The notes below the pieces were generated by a model. The model did not search any database. It saw only the letters and a list, made by a program, of their open reading frames with translations, and was not told the origin of the DNA. The position numbers and the translations under genes are program-made. From Campylobacteraceae bacterium (GTDB lineage: Bacteria > Campylobacterota > Campylobacteria > Campylobacterales > Sulfurovaceae), in NCBI GenBank assembly GCA_027036015.1, contig JALVTH010000074.1, forward strand, positions 1 through 64,000: a stretch of DNA of 64,000 bases, read 5' to 3'. Positions 20,330 through 30,805 of the stretch are shown piece after piece (within the stretch, counting starts at the first letter, position 1; the number at the start of each line of letters is the position of its first letter).

Positions 20330-21565
20330 TTAGCGGTCAACTTCACCAAATACAATATTTGTACTACCAATAATTGTTACAACATCAGCCAAATAAGTTC
20401 CCACTAATAAATCTTGCAATACTCCTGTATGAAAAAAGCTTGGGGCTCTCACTTTTAAACGATAAGCATATGGTTCACCCTCTGATTTAATGTAAAATCC
20501 AAGTTCACCTTTTGGAGATTCTGTTGGAACATAAACAGTTCCTTTTGGCGGACGCATACCTTGTGTTACAAGCACAAAATGCTGCATTAGGGCATAGTTT
20601 TGTGTCATAATCTCTTCTTTTGGAGCAGAAATGTATTTTGGAGCGTGTGCCATGAGTTTTGGTTCAGTTTTTGGATACATAGAAATAAGCTGTCGTAAAA
20701 TCTTAATTGATTCGTAAATCTCTTCCATATAAAGGCGATATCTTCCATAGCTATCACATCTATCAGTTACTGGAACATCAAAATCAACTTCATCATAAAG
20801 TTCGTATGGCTCTTCTTTTCTTACATCATATTTAATACCAGAGCCTCTAAGCATAATACCAGTACAACCCCACTCAAGTGCCATCTCAGGAGGCAATATT
20901 CCAACATTTTCTAAGCGCATTTTCCAAATTCTGTTTTCTTTTAATAAATCATCGTAAAGTTTAATTTGATCTGGTAATTTATTTAAGTAGTTGCTTAAAT
21001 TTTCAATCCATCCTGGTGGTAAATCAAGCGGCACACCTCCAATTCGAACGGCTGAGTGCGTCAATCTTGCCCCACAATAATCTTCCATTAAATCCATTGC
21101 AAATTCGCGCTCTCTAAAAGCATAAAGGAAAATCGACATCGCTCCAACATCGAGCGCGTGCGTTGCTAAGAAGAAAAGATGCGAAATAATTCTGTTAAGC
21201 TCAAGCAGCATCATACGAATTACTTTTGCACGTCTTGGCACTTTATCTTCAATTCCAAGAAGTCGCTCAACTGCTAAAGCAAAAGCATAGTTGTTTGAAG
21301 TTGCTGCAATATAATCAAGTCTATCTGTTGTTGGTAAAAACTCATTATAAATCATATTTTCAGCCATTTTTTCTACGCCACGGTGCAAATATCCAATATC
21401 TGGATATGCTTTTACAACCTGCTCTCCTTGTAATTCTAAAATTAAACGAAGCTGCCCGTGCGCTGAAGGATGTTGTGGCCCAAAGTTAATAACCATTGTA
21501 TTATCATCACGCTCAAAATTAATATTTTCAAAAAATGGTCGTAATTTATTTACTTGTTGCTGCAT
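20330..21565 (-). CDS. nuoD: NADH-quinone oxidoreductase subunit D
   Basis: [46 protein letters not shown]. Confidence 0.97.
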   Translation of the reverse strand: MQQQVNKLRPFFENINFERDDNTMVINFGPQHPSAHGQLRLILELQGEQVVKAYPDIGYLHRGVEKMAENMIYNEFLPTTDRLDYIAATSNNYAFALAVERLLGIEDKVPRRAKVIRMMLLELNRIISHLFFLATHALDVGAMSIFLYAFREREFAMDLMEDYCGARLTHSAVRIGGVPLDLPPGWIENLSNYLNKLPDQIKLYDDLLKENRIWKMRLENVGILPPEMALEWGCTGIMLRGSGIKYDVRKEEPYELYDEVDFDVPVTDRCDSYGRYRLYMEEIYESIKILRQLISMYPKTEPKLMAHAPKYISAPKEEIMTQNYALMQHFVLVTQGMRPPKGTVYVPTESPKGELGFYIKSEGEPYAYRLKVRAPSFFHTGVLQDLLVGTYLADVVTIIGSTNIVFGEVDR

Positions 21566-21573
21566 GGCTTCTC

Positions 21574-22374
21574 CTATTTTCTATTCTCAAGCTGCTTAGA
21601 CTCTTTGGTATAGTCTGTAAGGAAGGTTTTTGAATATCCATCTTCTATTGGTCTGATAGTAGAATCTACTAAGCTTGGATCTGCACCAAAAGGCACCTCG
21701 TGACCAACTCTTGCAAAGCGTTTTGTATCGTATCTATCTATTCTTGCTGGATCTCTATTTTCTGGTCCAATAATGTCGCGATACTCTTTTCCAAAAATTT
21801 TATCAACTTCATACCATTGTGCATGTTCATCACCATGCAATGGATAAGTTTTTCTAAGTGGATGTCCTACCCAATCATCAGGCATAAGAATACGTTTTAA
21901 GTTTGAATGGTTATTAACATAAATACCAAACATATCATACATTTCACGCTCTGCAAAGTTTGCCATTTTAAAAACTTTTTCAACGCTTTCAATTGCTTGG
22001 TTTTCTTTAATTCTGGTTTGAACTCTTACTCTTTTTGCTTCGTCTAAATTAAGCAAAAGATAAAAAATCTCAAATTCACCATCTTGAGCTAAATAATCTA
22101 CTGCACTAAGCTCCGTGCACATTTTAAAACAACTTTTCTCTTTTAAATTTTTTAAAGCCGCAACATTTTGCTCTGGTAAAATTTCTACAACAAGCATTCC
22201 AAGTTCGATATAGCTTTTTAAAACCTCAACGCCATCTTCTTGCAAAGTTTTTACTACCTTATCATAAAAAGAGCCTTCTCCAACTGGCTCTTTTTTTGTT
22301 TCAGGTGCAACCCAAAATCTATCTGTATATTTTGCTTTTGCTTGAACGTTGTCTTTTGGTGTATATCGTCTCAT
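21574..22374 (-). CDS. nuoC: NADH-quinone oxidoreductase subunit C
   Basis: [43 protein letters not shown]. Confidence 0.95.
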   Translation of the reverse strand: MRRYTPKDNVQAKAKYTDRFWVAPETKKEPVGEGSFYDKVVKTLQEDGVEVLKSYIELGMLVVEILPEQNVAALKNLKEKSCFKMCTELSAVDYLAQDGEFEIFYLLLNLDEAKRVRVQTRIKENQAIESVEKVFKMANFAEREMYDMFGIYVNNHSNLKRILMPDDWVGHPLRKTYPLHGDEHAQWYEVDKIFGKEYRDIIGPENRDPARIDRYDTKRFARVGHEVPFGADPSLVDSTIRPIEDGYSKTFLTDYTKESKQLENRK

Positions 22375-22886
22375 TATATCAACCTTTGCAATTTATTTTT
22401 TTTCATATTTGCAGATTGGCGTCTAATTTTCTTTTGAAGCATCATCACTGCATATTGCAATGTCTCTGGACGCGGTGCACACCCTGGAAGATAGATATCA
22501 ACTGGAACAATTCTATCTACCCCTTGCACAATTGAATAGGTATTAAACATACCACCAGTATTTGCACAAGAGCCCATACTAATAACCCATTTTGGTTCAG
22601 CCATTTGGTCATAAAGTCTTCTGGTAAATTCAGCATGTTTTTTCGTAAGAGTTCCAGCTAAAATCATTACATCTGCTTGTCTTGGCGAAGCTCTAAAAAT
22701 AACACCCATTCTATCAAAATCATATCTACTTGCCCCACTTGCCATCATCTCAATTGCACAACAAGCCAAACCATACGTTAGAGGCCACAATGAGTTTGAA
22801 CGCCCCCAATTGATAATATGATCTACTGTGGTTAATACAACCGGTAACCCGCCGCTTGAAGTATAATTTACTTGATGCTGTGCCAT
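22374..22886 (-). CDS. nuoB: NADH-quinone oxidoreductase subunit B
   Basis: [55 protein letters not shown]. Confidence 0.97.
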   Translation of the reverse strand: MAQHQVNYTSSGGLPVVLTTVDHIINWGRSNSLWPLTYGLACCAIEMMASGASRYDFDRMGVIFRASPRQADVMILAGTLTKKHAEFTRRLYDQMAEPKWVISMGSCANTGGMFNTYSIVQGVDRIVPVDIYLPGCAPRPETLQYAVMMLQKKIRRQSANMKKNKLQRLI

Positions 22887-23257
22887 TCTAATGCTCCTTT
22901 AACCCATGCATAAATAAATCCAATTGCAAGTAATACAATAAATAAAATCATCTCTACAAAACCAAAAACACCAAGAGGCTTAAAATCAATTGCCCATGGA
23001 AACATAAACACAATCTCTACATCAAACAAAATAAAAAGTAATGCAAAAAGGTAAAACTGCACTGAAATACTGTTTGCTTGCTTGTTTGGTTCAGGACCAC
23101 ATTCATAAATTGCAAGCTTTAACTTTTCGGTATCGAGTCTTGCCAATTTTCTACTAATAAATCGCTGCAATACCAAAGTTGCAGGAAATGCAATTGCCGT
23201 TAAAGCAAATAAAACGAAAGCACCAAAATAAGGATGCTCGGTTACAATATGCGTCAT
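22868..23257 (-). CDS. nuoA: NADH-quinone oxidoreductase subunit A
   Basis: [39 protein letters not shown]. Confidence 0.96.
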   Translation of the reverse strand: MTHIVTEHPYFGAFVLFALTAIAFPATLVLQRFISRKLARLDTEKLKLAIYECGPEPNKQANSISVQFYLFALLFILFDVEIVFMFPWAIDFKPLGVFGFVEMILFIVLLAIGFIYAWVKGALEWHSIK

Positions 23258-23480
23258 ACAAACCCCTTTTTTTTAATGTGCACAAAGCCAGTAGTGCCTA
23301 ATACTACTAAGGTATCAAATATTAACAAAATATTGATTAATATGCTATAGGAAAAAGTCCCCTTTCAAGATAAAAAAATATAAGTGTAACTGCATGAAAC
23401 ATTTTAAATTTTTGTTAAAGAAAAAAAGAAATTCCTATTCAATTTTAATGAGCCAATTCTACTTTTTGTAACAATTTATC

Positions 23481-23500
23481 TTAATTAAAACTTTAATTAA
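23481..23500. promoter_or_regulatory. Palindromic operator-like site upstream of the 23558 lipoprotein gene
   Basis: TTAATTAAA-AC-TTTAATTAA, 9-bp perfect arms, 2-nt spacer; lies just upstream of TATAAAAT near 23521. Confidence 0.35.
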
Positions 23501-23557
23501 TGCTTCGTTAATAAAGTTACTATAAAATCTTTATGTAGCTTCAATAAAGGAGTCAAA

Positions 23558-24415
23558 ATGAAAAAATTTTTTTTAACGATCGCGTTATTTTTACTCATAG
23601 GATGCGGCGGTGGCAATAGCAATTCACTTCCACTTACTCCAAAAGATTCTCAAATGGCTTCGTTAGAAAATATTGATACTAAGAAGGGAGCAAAAAGTGC
23701 ATTTGATGCAATAAAAATTGAAGATAGCGCTACCTCTTTTCCATCTTTTAAAATCATTACTCCTTCTCAAAAGTTTTTAAAAAAAATTGGTTCTTTTTTT
23801 ACCAAAAATTTTCGTCTTATTGATAAAAGCTATCTTTGCGAAAGTGGTTCGGCTAAAGTTGATTATTATTCAAATAATGATGTAATAGTCTATTTTGATA
23901 ATTGTGAAGCTGATGGTATCTTATATGATGGCAAAGCTGAGATTATAAAACATAGTGATAACTCAAAAGAAGTAACGTTTCGAAACTTCTCAATACAAGA
24001 TATGAATGGCTATAATTTAAAAATTGACTATAGTGTGTGGCTACTTCTAAATAGCTCTAATATTGCCATTAATCAACTTTATGCAACAGCAATTTGGCAC
24101 AATCAAACCTTTAAATATCTCAATTTTTCCATGCATATTATCACTAACGAAACTATTACAAGCTTATTTAATGGCTATATTTATACAAATTGTTTAAATG
24201 GATTTGTAAAGGTTCAATCAAAAAATGGCTTAACTTATCAAGGACAAGATGTAAGTGGAGAAATGGAGCTTAGCTCAAAGGGTAAAAAAGTAACAATTGA
24301 TTTTGCTAAAGATCCAAATGATGAGAATTCACCAACCTATGTTTACATTACCAATATTAATGGTGTTCAAGAGAGCCTCACTTTAGCTGCATTTAAACAG
24401 ATAAAATGTAACTAA
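23558..24415 (+). CDS. Hypothetical lipoprotein, CGGG lipobox family
   Basis: MKKFFLTIALFLLIGCGGGNSN signal peptide; aaaggagtcaaaATG; similar to 40259..41140. Confidence 0.75.
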   Translation: MKKFFLTIALFLLIGCGGGNSNSLPLTPKDSQMASLENIDTKKGAKSAFDAIKIEDSATSFPSFKIITPSQKFLKKIGSFFTKNFRLIDKSYLCESGSAKVDYYSNNDVIVYFDNCEADGILYDGKAEIIKHSDNSKEVTFRNFSIQDMNGYNLKIDYSVWLLLNSSNIAINQLYATAIWHNQTFKYLNFSMHIITNETITSLFNGYIYTNCLNGFVKVQSKNGLTYQGQDVSGEMELSSKGKKVTIDFAKDPNDENSPTYVYITNINGVQESLTLAAFKQIKCN

Positions 24416-24438
24416 GCCCTTTGGGCTTAGCTATTTTT
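24412..24438. terminator. Bidirectional terminator between convergent genes
   Basis: CTAAGCCC-ttt-GGGCTTAG followed by ctatttttta. Confidence 0.75.
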
Positions 24439-26373
24439 TACGATTGTCTCAATAGCTTGAACAATTGAAGGATCTTCTAAAGTAGAAGTATCTTGCTTAA
24501 TCGCTTCTTTTTTTGCTATAGCTCTTAATAATCGTCGCATTACTTTTCCGCTTCTTGTTTTTGGTAAATCTGGAACAATAACTAAATTTTCTATATAAGC
24601 AATTGCTCCAATTTCTTCTTTGATAATTTCATTTACTTCTTTTAAAAGCTCTTCATTAGAGCTTTCTTGATTTTCTTTTAAAACAACAAAGGCAAATGGA
24701 CTCTCACCTTTAATTTCATGTGGCTTTCCAACAACAGCAATTGCAGCAATTGCATCATGCTTTTTGGCAGCTCCCTCAATTTCTGCAGTTCCTAAGCGAT
24801 GCCCACTTACATTTATTACATCATCAACGCGCCCAGTAATGGTAATATAGCCAAGTTCATCAACCATTGCTCCATCGCCACTAAAATAGACTGGTTTTCC
24901 TTCATAAACACACTCACCAAAATAGGAGTTTTTAAAGCGCTCATTATCATTCCAAATGGTTCGAATCATACTTGGCCATGGCTTAACAATACACAAATAC
25001 CCCTTCTCACCAATTGGAGTAGGAGTTCCATCTTTTTCAATCACTTTGGCAAAAATTCCTGGAAGTGGCTTTGTTGCACTTGCTGGTTTAACAGGAGTTG
25101 CAGCTGGAAGTGGCGTAATCATATGTCCTCCCGTTTCTGTTTGCCACCATGTATCTACAATTGAGCATCTACCATTTCCTACTACTTCATAATACCATTT
25201 CCAAGCAGCTGGATCTATTGGCTCTCCAACAGTTCCAAGAATTCTTAGTGAACTTAAATCATACTTTTTAGGTTCATCAGCTCCTAATTTATGCAACATT
25301 CTAATTGCAGTGGGAGCAGTATAGAATTGATTAATTTGCAACTCTTCTATCATTTTCCATGCACGTCCAACATCTGGATAGGTTGGAACACCTTCAAACA
25401 TTACTGTTGTTGCTCCAGCTGCAAGTGGTCCATAAACAATATATGTATGTCCTGTAATCCATCCAATATCGGCTGTACACCAAAATGTATCATTATCTTG
25501 AATATCAAAAGTCCACTCCATTGTCATTTGTGCCCATAAAATATATCCAGCTTGTGAGTGTTGCACTCCTTTTGGCTTGCCAGTACTACCACTGGTATAG
25601 AGTAAAAAGAGTGGATCCTCGCTATCCATAATTTCAGCTTCACATTCACTGCTTTGTTCTTTGATTAATTCATTATAGTTATAATCTCTTCCTTCAACCC
25701 AATTGATAGATTCATTATTTCGTTTTACAACCAATACAGCTTCAACACTTTCACATCCTTCTTCTAAAGCTTTGTCCACCGTTGGTTTAAGCAAATAAGG
25801 TTTTCCTTTTCTAAAAGCACCATCAGCTGTAATTATTAATTTTGCATTTGCATCAATAATTCTATCACGCAAGGCATCAGCCGAAAAGCCGCCAAAAACA
25901 ACACTATGAATTGCTCCAATTCTTGCACAAGCAAGCATTGCAAAGGCAGCTTCTGGAATCATTGGCATATAAAGAACAACTCTATCACCTTTTTTAATAT
26001 GAAACTTATTCTTTAACAAATTGGCAAAACGGTTGACACTTTTGTAAAGCTCTAAGTAAGTAATTACTTTACGCTCTCCATTATCTGCTTCCCAAATAAT
26101 TGCCGCTTTATTTTTTTTGCTGTCTAAATGTCTGTCAATACATTGATATGCAACATTAATTTTGCCTCCAACAAACCATTTGTAAAATGGAGCGTTAGAC
26201 TCATCCAACGTTTGCTCAAAATCTTTAAACCAATTGAGTTTTTCTCTTGCATATTTTGCCCAGGTTCCTTCATAGTCTTTTTCAAACTCTTGCACTAATG
26301 CTTCATATTCATCCATACTTTTTATTCTTGCATTTGGAAAAAGCTCCAAGTGGGGATAATATAGTTTTTCCAT
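24427..26373 (-). CDS. acs: Acetyl-CoA synthetase (acetate--CoA ligase)
   Basis: [100 protein letters not shown]. Confidence 0.97.
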   Translation of the reverse strand: MEKLYYPHLELFPNARIKSMDEYEALVQEFEKDYEGTWAKYAREKLNWFKDFEQTLDESNAPFYKWFVGGKINVAYQCIDRHLDSKKNKAAIIWEADNGERKVITYLELYKSVNRFANLLKNKFHIKKGDRVVLYMPMIPEAAFAMLACARIGAIHSVVFGGFSADALRDRIIDANAKLIITADGAFRKGKPYLLKPTVDKALEEGCESVEAVLVVKRNNESINWVEGRDYNYNELIKEQSSECEAEIMDSEDPLFLLYTSGSTGKPKGVQHSQAGYILWAQMTMEWTFDIQDNDTFWCTADIGWITGHTYIVYGPLAAGATTVMFEGVPTYPDVGRAWKMIEELQINQFYTAPTAIRMLHKLGADEPKKYDLSSLRILGTVGEPIDPAAWKWYYEVVGNGRCSIVDTWWQTETGGHMITPLPAATPVKPASATKPLPGIFAKVIEKDGTPTPIGEKGYLCIVKPWPSMIRTIWNDNERFKNSYFGECVYEGKPVYFSGDGAMVDELGYITITGRVDDVINVSGHRLGTAEIEGAAKKHDAIAAIAVVGKPHEIKGESPFAFVVLKENQESSNEELLKEVNEIIKEEIGAIAYIENLVIVPDLPKTRSGKVMRRLLRAIAKKEAIKQDTSTLEDPSIVQAIETIVKNS

Positions 26374-26476
26374 TTTAACTCCTACTACTTTTTTTCTCTA
26401 TTATAGATAAAAGTTATGCTTTTGTATAAAAATATTGTTATTTTAAATAAAAAACAAAAATGCAGTTACCAATAGA

Positions 26477-26498
26477 AACAAGCAAAAAATTGCTTGTT
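26477..26498 (-). terminator. Hairpin at the end of the polysaccharide-export gene set
   Basis: AACAAGCAA-TTTT-TTGCTTGTT, 9-bp perfect stem directly after the stop codon. Confidence 0.5.
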
Positions 26499-27210
26499 AT
26501 CGTGTAAAAAGAAGATAAGGCGTTGCAACAGCATTCACAGCACCAAGTAATGCAGAAAAATTTTCAGATGTAACTTTAAATTTCTTCCATGTATTTGGTT
26601 GAACATAAACAATATCATCAGGTTTTAAAATAATATTGGTTCTTTGAAGTGAATCAAAGTTTGTTAAATCAATTTTTCTCATATGCATTCTATGAGTATA
26701 TGGATCTTTACTAATTACTATAATATTATCTCGCACAGCATTATCACTCAATCCTCCAGCATATGCAATTGCTTCTAAAATACTCATTTGATCTCTATCA
26801 AGTGGCACAACTCCAGGTTTATTTACTTCTCCTAATACATAAATACGCTTATTTAATACTTCTACGTTAAAAGAAGGATTGCGTAAATATTTACTATATT
26901 TGCGCTCAAGCAGTTGTGCCGCTTGATTTTGTGTAAGTCCTGCAACATGCACTCGTTTAATGAGTGGTAAATTGATATATCCAGAAGAATCAACCAAAAT
27001 TCCTTTATCATTCATTGTATTTGGTGTTACTTCTGGAAATTTATAAGAAGTAATTAATAATCTATCATGGGGCTGAATTTTATATTCGTAATAATAATTG
27101 CTCATTGGTTCAGCTTGCACGGTTGAATTTGTCTCTACCAATGTATATTTACTAGCACACCCTCCCACCAAAAAAGCTAAAGTTAACAGAAACAATAAAA
27201 GTCTCATCAA
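26497..27210 (-). CDS. Polysaccharide export outer-membrane lipoprotein (Wza/KpsD type)
   Basis: Lipobox FLVGGC; IQPHDRLLITSYKFPEV, VYVLGEVNKPGVVPLDRDQMSILEAIAYAGGLSDNAVRDNI. Confidence 0.88.
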   Translation of the reverse strand: MMRLLLFLLTLAFLVGGCASKYTLVETNSTVQAEPMSNYYYEYKIQPHDRLLITSYKFPEVTPNTMNDKGILVDSSGYINLPLIKRVHVAGLTQNQAAQLLERKYSKYLRNPSFNVEVLNKRIYVLGEVNKPGVVPLDRDQMSILEAIAYAGGLSDNAVRDNIIVISKDPYTHRMHMRKIDLTNFDSLQRTNIILKPDDIVYVQPNTWKKFKVTSENFSALLGAVNAVATPYLLFTR

Positions 27211-27947
27211 ATCTCCTTTAAAAGTGTTGCATTTTTAATATGATTTCTTTTAAAAAGTTTATCAAAAATTTTTTTGTTCCCCAAAAAATCTTCATATTTG
27301 TCAAGATGTGCCATTTTATGAGTATCGCTACCAATAAAATCAATAAATCCAGCTTCTAACAAAAGCTTTGCTTTTTTTTGTGCCTCTTTACCATAAGCTC
27401 CAATTAAAGAGTTGCCATTTATTTGAAATGCTACTTCAAGCTCTTTTAATCTTTCATACTCTTTCATATCCTTCATATAACGATAGCGCTCAGGATGTGC
27501 AAGCAAAGGTACAAATCCTTTTGATTTTATCTCAAAAATAGCATCTTCTAAAAAAATTGGCCGTGCAACATATGATGTTTCAAACAAAAGATATTTGTTT
27601 TGTATCAAACAAACCTCACTATTTTCTAAAAGCGAAAAAAAATTTTCATCCAAATAGTGTTCTGCACCAAATTCTATCTCTATTGTAAGTTTCTCTTGCA
27701 AAAGAGCGTTTTTTAATTGCTCATAAGCTTTTTTTATTGTCTCTTTTGTATTAGGATACACATCAGCCATTATATGAGGCGTAATAATAAGTTTTTTAAA
27801 TCCCAGTTCTTGAAATTTATTTATAATTTCAAGTGCTTCTTCAATACTTCTTACTCCATCATCAATATTGGGTAAAAGATGCGAATGAATATCGACAAGC
27901 AAATGCTTTGAAGCTAAAAATTTTTCTCTTTTAAAAAAGCCAAACAT
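27207..27947 (-). CDS. PHP-type tyrosine-protein phosphatase (CpsB/CapC/YwqE family)
   Basis: LLVDIHSHLLPNIDDGVRSIEEALEII, ITPHIMADVYPNT, LLAHPERYRYM, DFIGSDTHKMAH. Confidence 0.88.
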   Translation of the reverse strand: MFGFFKREKFLASKHLLVDIHSHLLPNIDDGVRSIEEALEIINKFQELGFKKLIITPHIMADVYPNTKETIKKAYEQLKNALLQEKLTIEIEFGAEHYLDENFFSLLENSEVCLIQNKYLLFETSYVARPIFLEDAIFEIKSKGFVPLLAHPERYRYMKDMKEYERLKELEVAFQINGNSLIGAYGKEAQKKAKLLLEAGFIDFIGSDTHKMAHLDKYEDFLGNKKIFDKLFKRNHIKNATLLKEI

Positions 27948-30277
27948 TATTTTTCCTCATAATACCCATATCCGCCATAACCATATCCATACCCATAACC
28001 ATAACCATATCCATATGCTTTATTATCACTTTTTATATCATTTAAAACAATACCAAAATGCTTCGTTAATTTTTCATTATATAAAGCATCAACACTATAG
28101 AGAAACTCTTTTTTTGAATAGTTTGCTCTTACAATATAAAGTACAACATCACTATATCTGAATAGTATTTTACTATCTGCAACCAGTCCTATTGGAGGAG
28201 TATCTAAAATTATTATATCATAGTGCGTTTTTAAATATTCAAGAAGCTCTTGAGTTTTTTGTGACGCAATAAGCTCGCTTGGATTTGGTGGAACAGGTCC
28301 AGCTGGTATAATATCTAAGTTTGGAAAATCTGTATGTAAAATAATTTCATTTACTTGAACTTGATTAGCAAGAAAATTACTTAATCCTTTTTTATTTGAA
28401 CGATTAAATACATGATGCAAAGTTGGTTTTCTCAAATCAAAATTTACAATTACCACTCTTTGATTTAGCATACTTTTCATCAAAGCCAAATTTGCTGATA
28501 CTGTAGTTTTACCTTCACTGGCAATTGTAGATGTAACAGCTATTACTTTACTATCCCTATCTAACATAAAACCTAAATTGGTTCTTAATGCTCTAAAACT
28601 CTCTGCTACTGCAGATTTTGGTTTATCAACAACAAAAAGTATTCTTTTTTCTTTTGCTCTGTGTGAATGTGGAATAGTTCCAACAATTGGTGCATTAGTT
28701 TGTTTTTCTATATCTTGTACACTTTTTATTGTATTATCAAAAAAATCTCTAATAAAAGCTTGTATTACACCCAAAATCAACCCTAAAATCAATCCAACAA
28801 GTAAAATTAGTTTCTTTTTAGGTTTAATTGGTGCTAATGGTAAAAGAGCATTTTCCAAAATTCTATTTTGGCTTACAGTTGCAGCTTTTTTAATTTCAGT
28901 TTCTGTTCGTTTTTCTAACAAATAGGTATAAAATTTATCATTAAAACTAAAACGGCGTTCTAAATTGATATAATTTTGCTGTGCTTTTGGAAGTTTTTGA
29001 ATCTTTTTTTGATATTTTGCCATATTTTTTGCAACAAGTTTTTCTTTTGCTTTTAAAATCGCAAGTACCGAATTAATCGATTTATAAATCATTGCTTTAA
29101 GTTGAATGATTTGAGAAGAGAGCTTTTGCACTTCTGGATGTGACGGGGTATAATCTTTTAATAGTTCTTTCTTTTTAATAATTGCTTCTTGAAGTTTACC
29201 AATAAGCTGCATTATATTTTCATCTTCTAATCCAATGCCTGCAAGAGTTAAACTTTCTAAATTTTTACCTTGCTTAATTTGATTTGAAAGTTTTTGTAAT
29301 ATTTTTATTTTCATCGATAAAATGCTATGCTCATTTTCATACTCTGAAACAATTTTTGAAAGTTCTAAAGCATCTTGTGAAATATCAATACTTCTTTGTT
29401 TTTCTTTAAACTTTTGCAGTGCAGTTTCTGCATTTTTTAAATTTTGCTCAATTATTTTTAATTGCGAATTGATAAAAGCTAAAACTTGGCTTGCTTCTTG
29501 GGTTTTTCGTTTGATATTTTGCTCTATATAAACCTTTATTAAAGCATTAATAAAATCTTTTGCTCTTTGAGCTATCGTATCATCATAAGTTATTTCTATA
29601 ACATTGGCTTTTTTAGAAATTGGTTTTGCATTAATTTTTGCTTTTAATTTATCGGCAAAATAGAGTTTATCATGGATAATAAATTGATACTTTTGAAATG
29701 GAAGTTCCTTTTCTTTTTTTGTTAATTTTAAAATGAAATATGGGGTTTTTATCTTTTCTCCAAAACGATGCATTTTATCATATTCAATTTTTTTATTATC
29801 TTTTCTGAAAGTGGTTTTTAGTCGAAAATTTTTATTATTTACTATTTCTACTGTAAATAAAATATCTTTCCCTTTTTCTAATTCAATAGAAAATGGAAGC
29901 TCTTTATAATATTCAATTTTTTTATATAATTTATTAATACCCCAAATTTGGGTAAGCATATCTACTTTCTCAAGAGCTCCCAAGATGGTATATCGTGATT
30001 TAATAACAGCAATTTGAGTATCGATATCTGCACTTCCTCCTCCCATAAGCGCTTCTTGTAAAATATCTTCACTATTAATTGAATTTTTTTTATTATTGCC
30101 AATTTCAATTGAAGCATTAGCCTGGTAGATACTTGGTTTATAATAAACATAAATAAAAGCTACTATTACACTTAATAAAGTAACAAATAAAATACTCCAT
30201 CGATATCGCTTGAGTGTAAAAAAAACTTCCCTTAAATCAATCTCTTCTTCACTTAAAAGTTCTTGATTATTTTCCAT
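27947..30277 (-). CDS. Polysaccharide biosynthesis tyrosine autokinase (Wzc type)
   Basis: Wzz N-domain, coiled coils, AVTSTIASEGKTTVSANLALMKS Walker A, LRKPTLHHVF, DIIILDTPPIGLVAD, Gly-Tyr-rich C-tail. Confidence 0.93.
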   Translation of the reverse strand: MENNQELLSEEEIDLREVFFTLKRYRWSILFVTLLSVIVAFIYVYYKPSIYQANASIEIGNNKKNSINSEDILQEALMGGGSADIDTQIAVIKSRYTILGALEKVDMLTQIWGINKLYKKIEYYKELPFSIELEKGKDILFTVEIVNNKNFRLKTTFRKDNKKIEYDKMHRFGEKIKTPYFILKLTKKEKELPFQKYQFIIHDKLYFADKLKAKINAKPISKKANVIEITYDDTIAQRAKDFINALIKVYIEQNIKRKTQEASQVLAFINSQLKIIEQNLKNAETALQKFKEKQRSIDISQDALELSKIVSEYENEHSILSMKIKILQKLSNQIKQGKNLESLTLAGIGLEDENIMQLIGKLQEAIIKKKELLKDYTPSHPEVQKLSSQIIQLKAMIYKSINSVLAILKAKEKLVAKNMAKYQKKIQKLPKAQQNYINLERRFSFNDKFYTYLLEKRTETEIKKAATVSQNRILENALLPLAPIKPKKKLILLVGLILGLILGVIQAFIRDFFDNTIKSVQDIEKQTNAPIVGTIPHSHRAKEKRILFVVDKPKSAVAESFRALRTNLGFMLDRDSKVIAVTSTIASEGKTTVSANLALMKSMLNQRVVIVNFDLRKPTLHHVFNRSNKKGLSNFLANQVQVNEIILHTDFPNLDIIPAGPVPPNPSELIASQKTQELLEYLKTHYDIIILDTPPIGLVADSKILFRYSDVVLYIVRANYSKKEFLYSVDALYNEKLTKHFGIVLNDIKSDNKAYGYGYGYGYGYGYGGYGYYEEK

Positions 30278-30387
30278 TCTCTCCCCTCAATTTTTAAAAT
30301 AGTCACACTTTAAAATAAAACTTATTATAACAAAGAGTTGATATAAACTTACAATTTTGCAGTCAATTTAGCATATTTTTTCTTGAC

Positions 30388-30415
30388 TTGACATAAAAAA
30401 AATTTTACGTATAAT
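30388..30415 (+). promoter_or_regulatory. Putative sigma70 promoter for the thioredoxin-like gene
   Basis: TTGACA - 16 nt - TATAAT, consensus hexamers, 21 bp upstream of the start codon. Confidence 0.75.
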
Positions 30416-30436
30416 AGTACAACAAAGGAGCATAAA

Positions 30437-30805
30437 ATGGAAAAACTGTTATCTTACATTTTGTTATTTTCATTATTTCCTTTTGTAATATATGCCCATT
30501 CTATCGGACCTTCAAATTTTTACAAAACTATACATTCTCATAAAATGGTATTAGTAAAATTTTGGGCGCCATGGTGTATAGGTTGTGCCATATTAAAGCC
30601 AGAATATGAAAAAGCTAAGAAAAAAGCTTTCAAAAAAGTTTTCTTTGCAGAGTATAACACAGATTCAGGAGGAAAAATTTTAGATAAGTTACGAATTGAA
30701 ACACTTCCTACTTTGGTTCTTTTTAAAAATGGAAAAGAAATAGATAGAAAAAGCACAATACTAAATAGCCAAGAAATTTTACATTGGCTAAAAAAATATT
30801 ATTAA
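30437..30805 (+). CDS. Exported thioredoxin-fold protein
   Basis: Signal peptide; KFWAPWCIGCAILKPEYEKA; RIETLPTLVLFKNGKEI. Confidence 0.85.
   Translation: MEKLLSYILLFSLFPFVIYAHSIGPSNFYKTIHSHKMVLVKFWAPWCIGCAILKPEYEKAKKKAFKKVFFAEYNTDSGGKILDKLRIETLPTLVLFKNGKEIDRKSTILNSQEILHWLKKYY

Noticed and set aside
24799-25164. 121-aa plus-strand ORF
   Set aside because: Antisense to acs; composition is typical of a shadow ORF.
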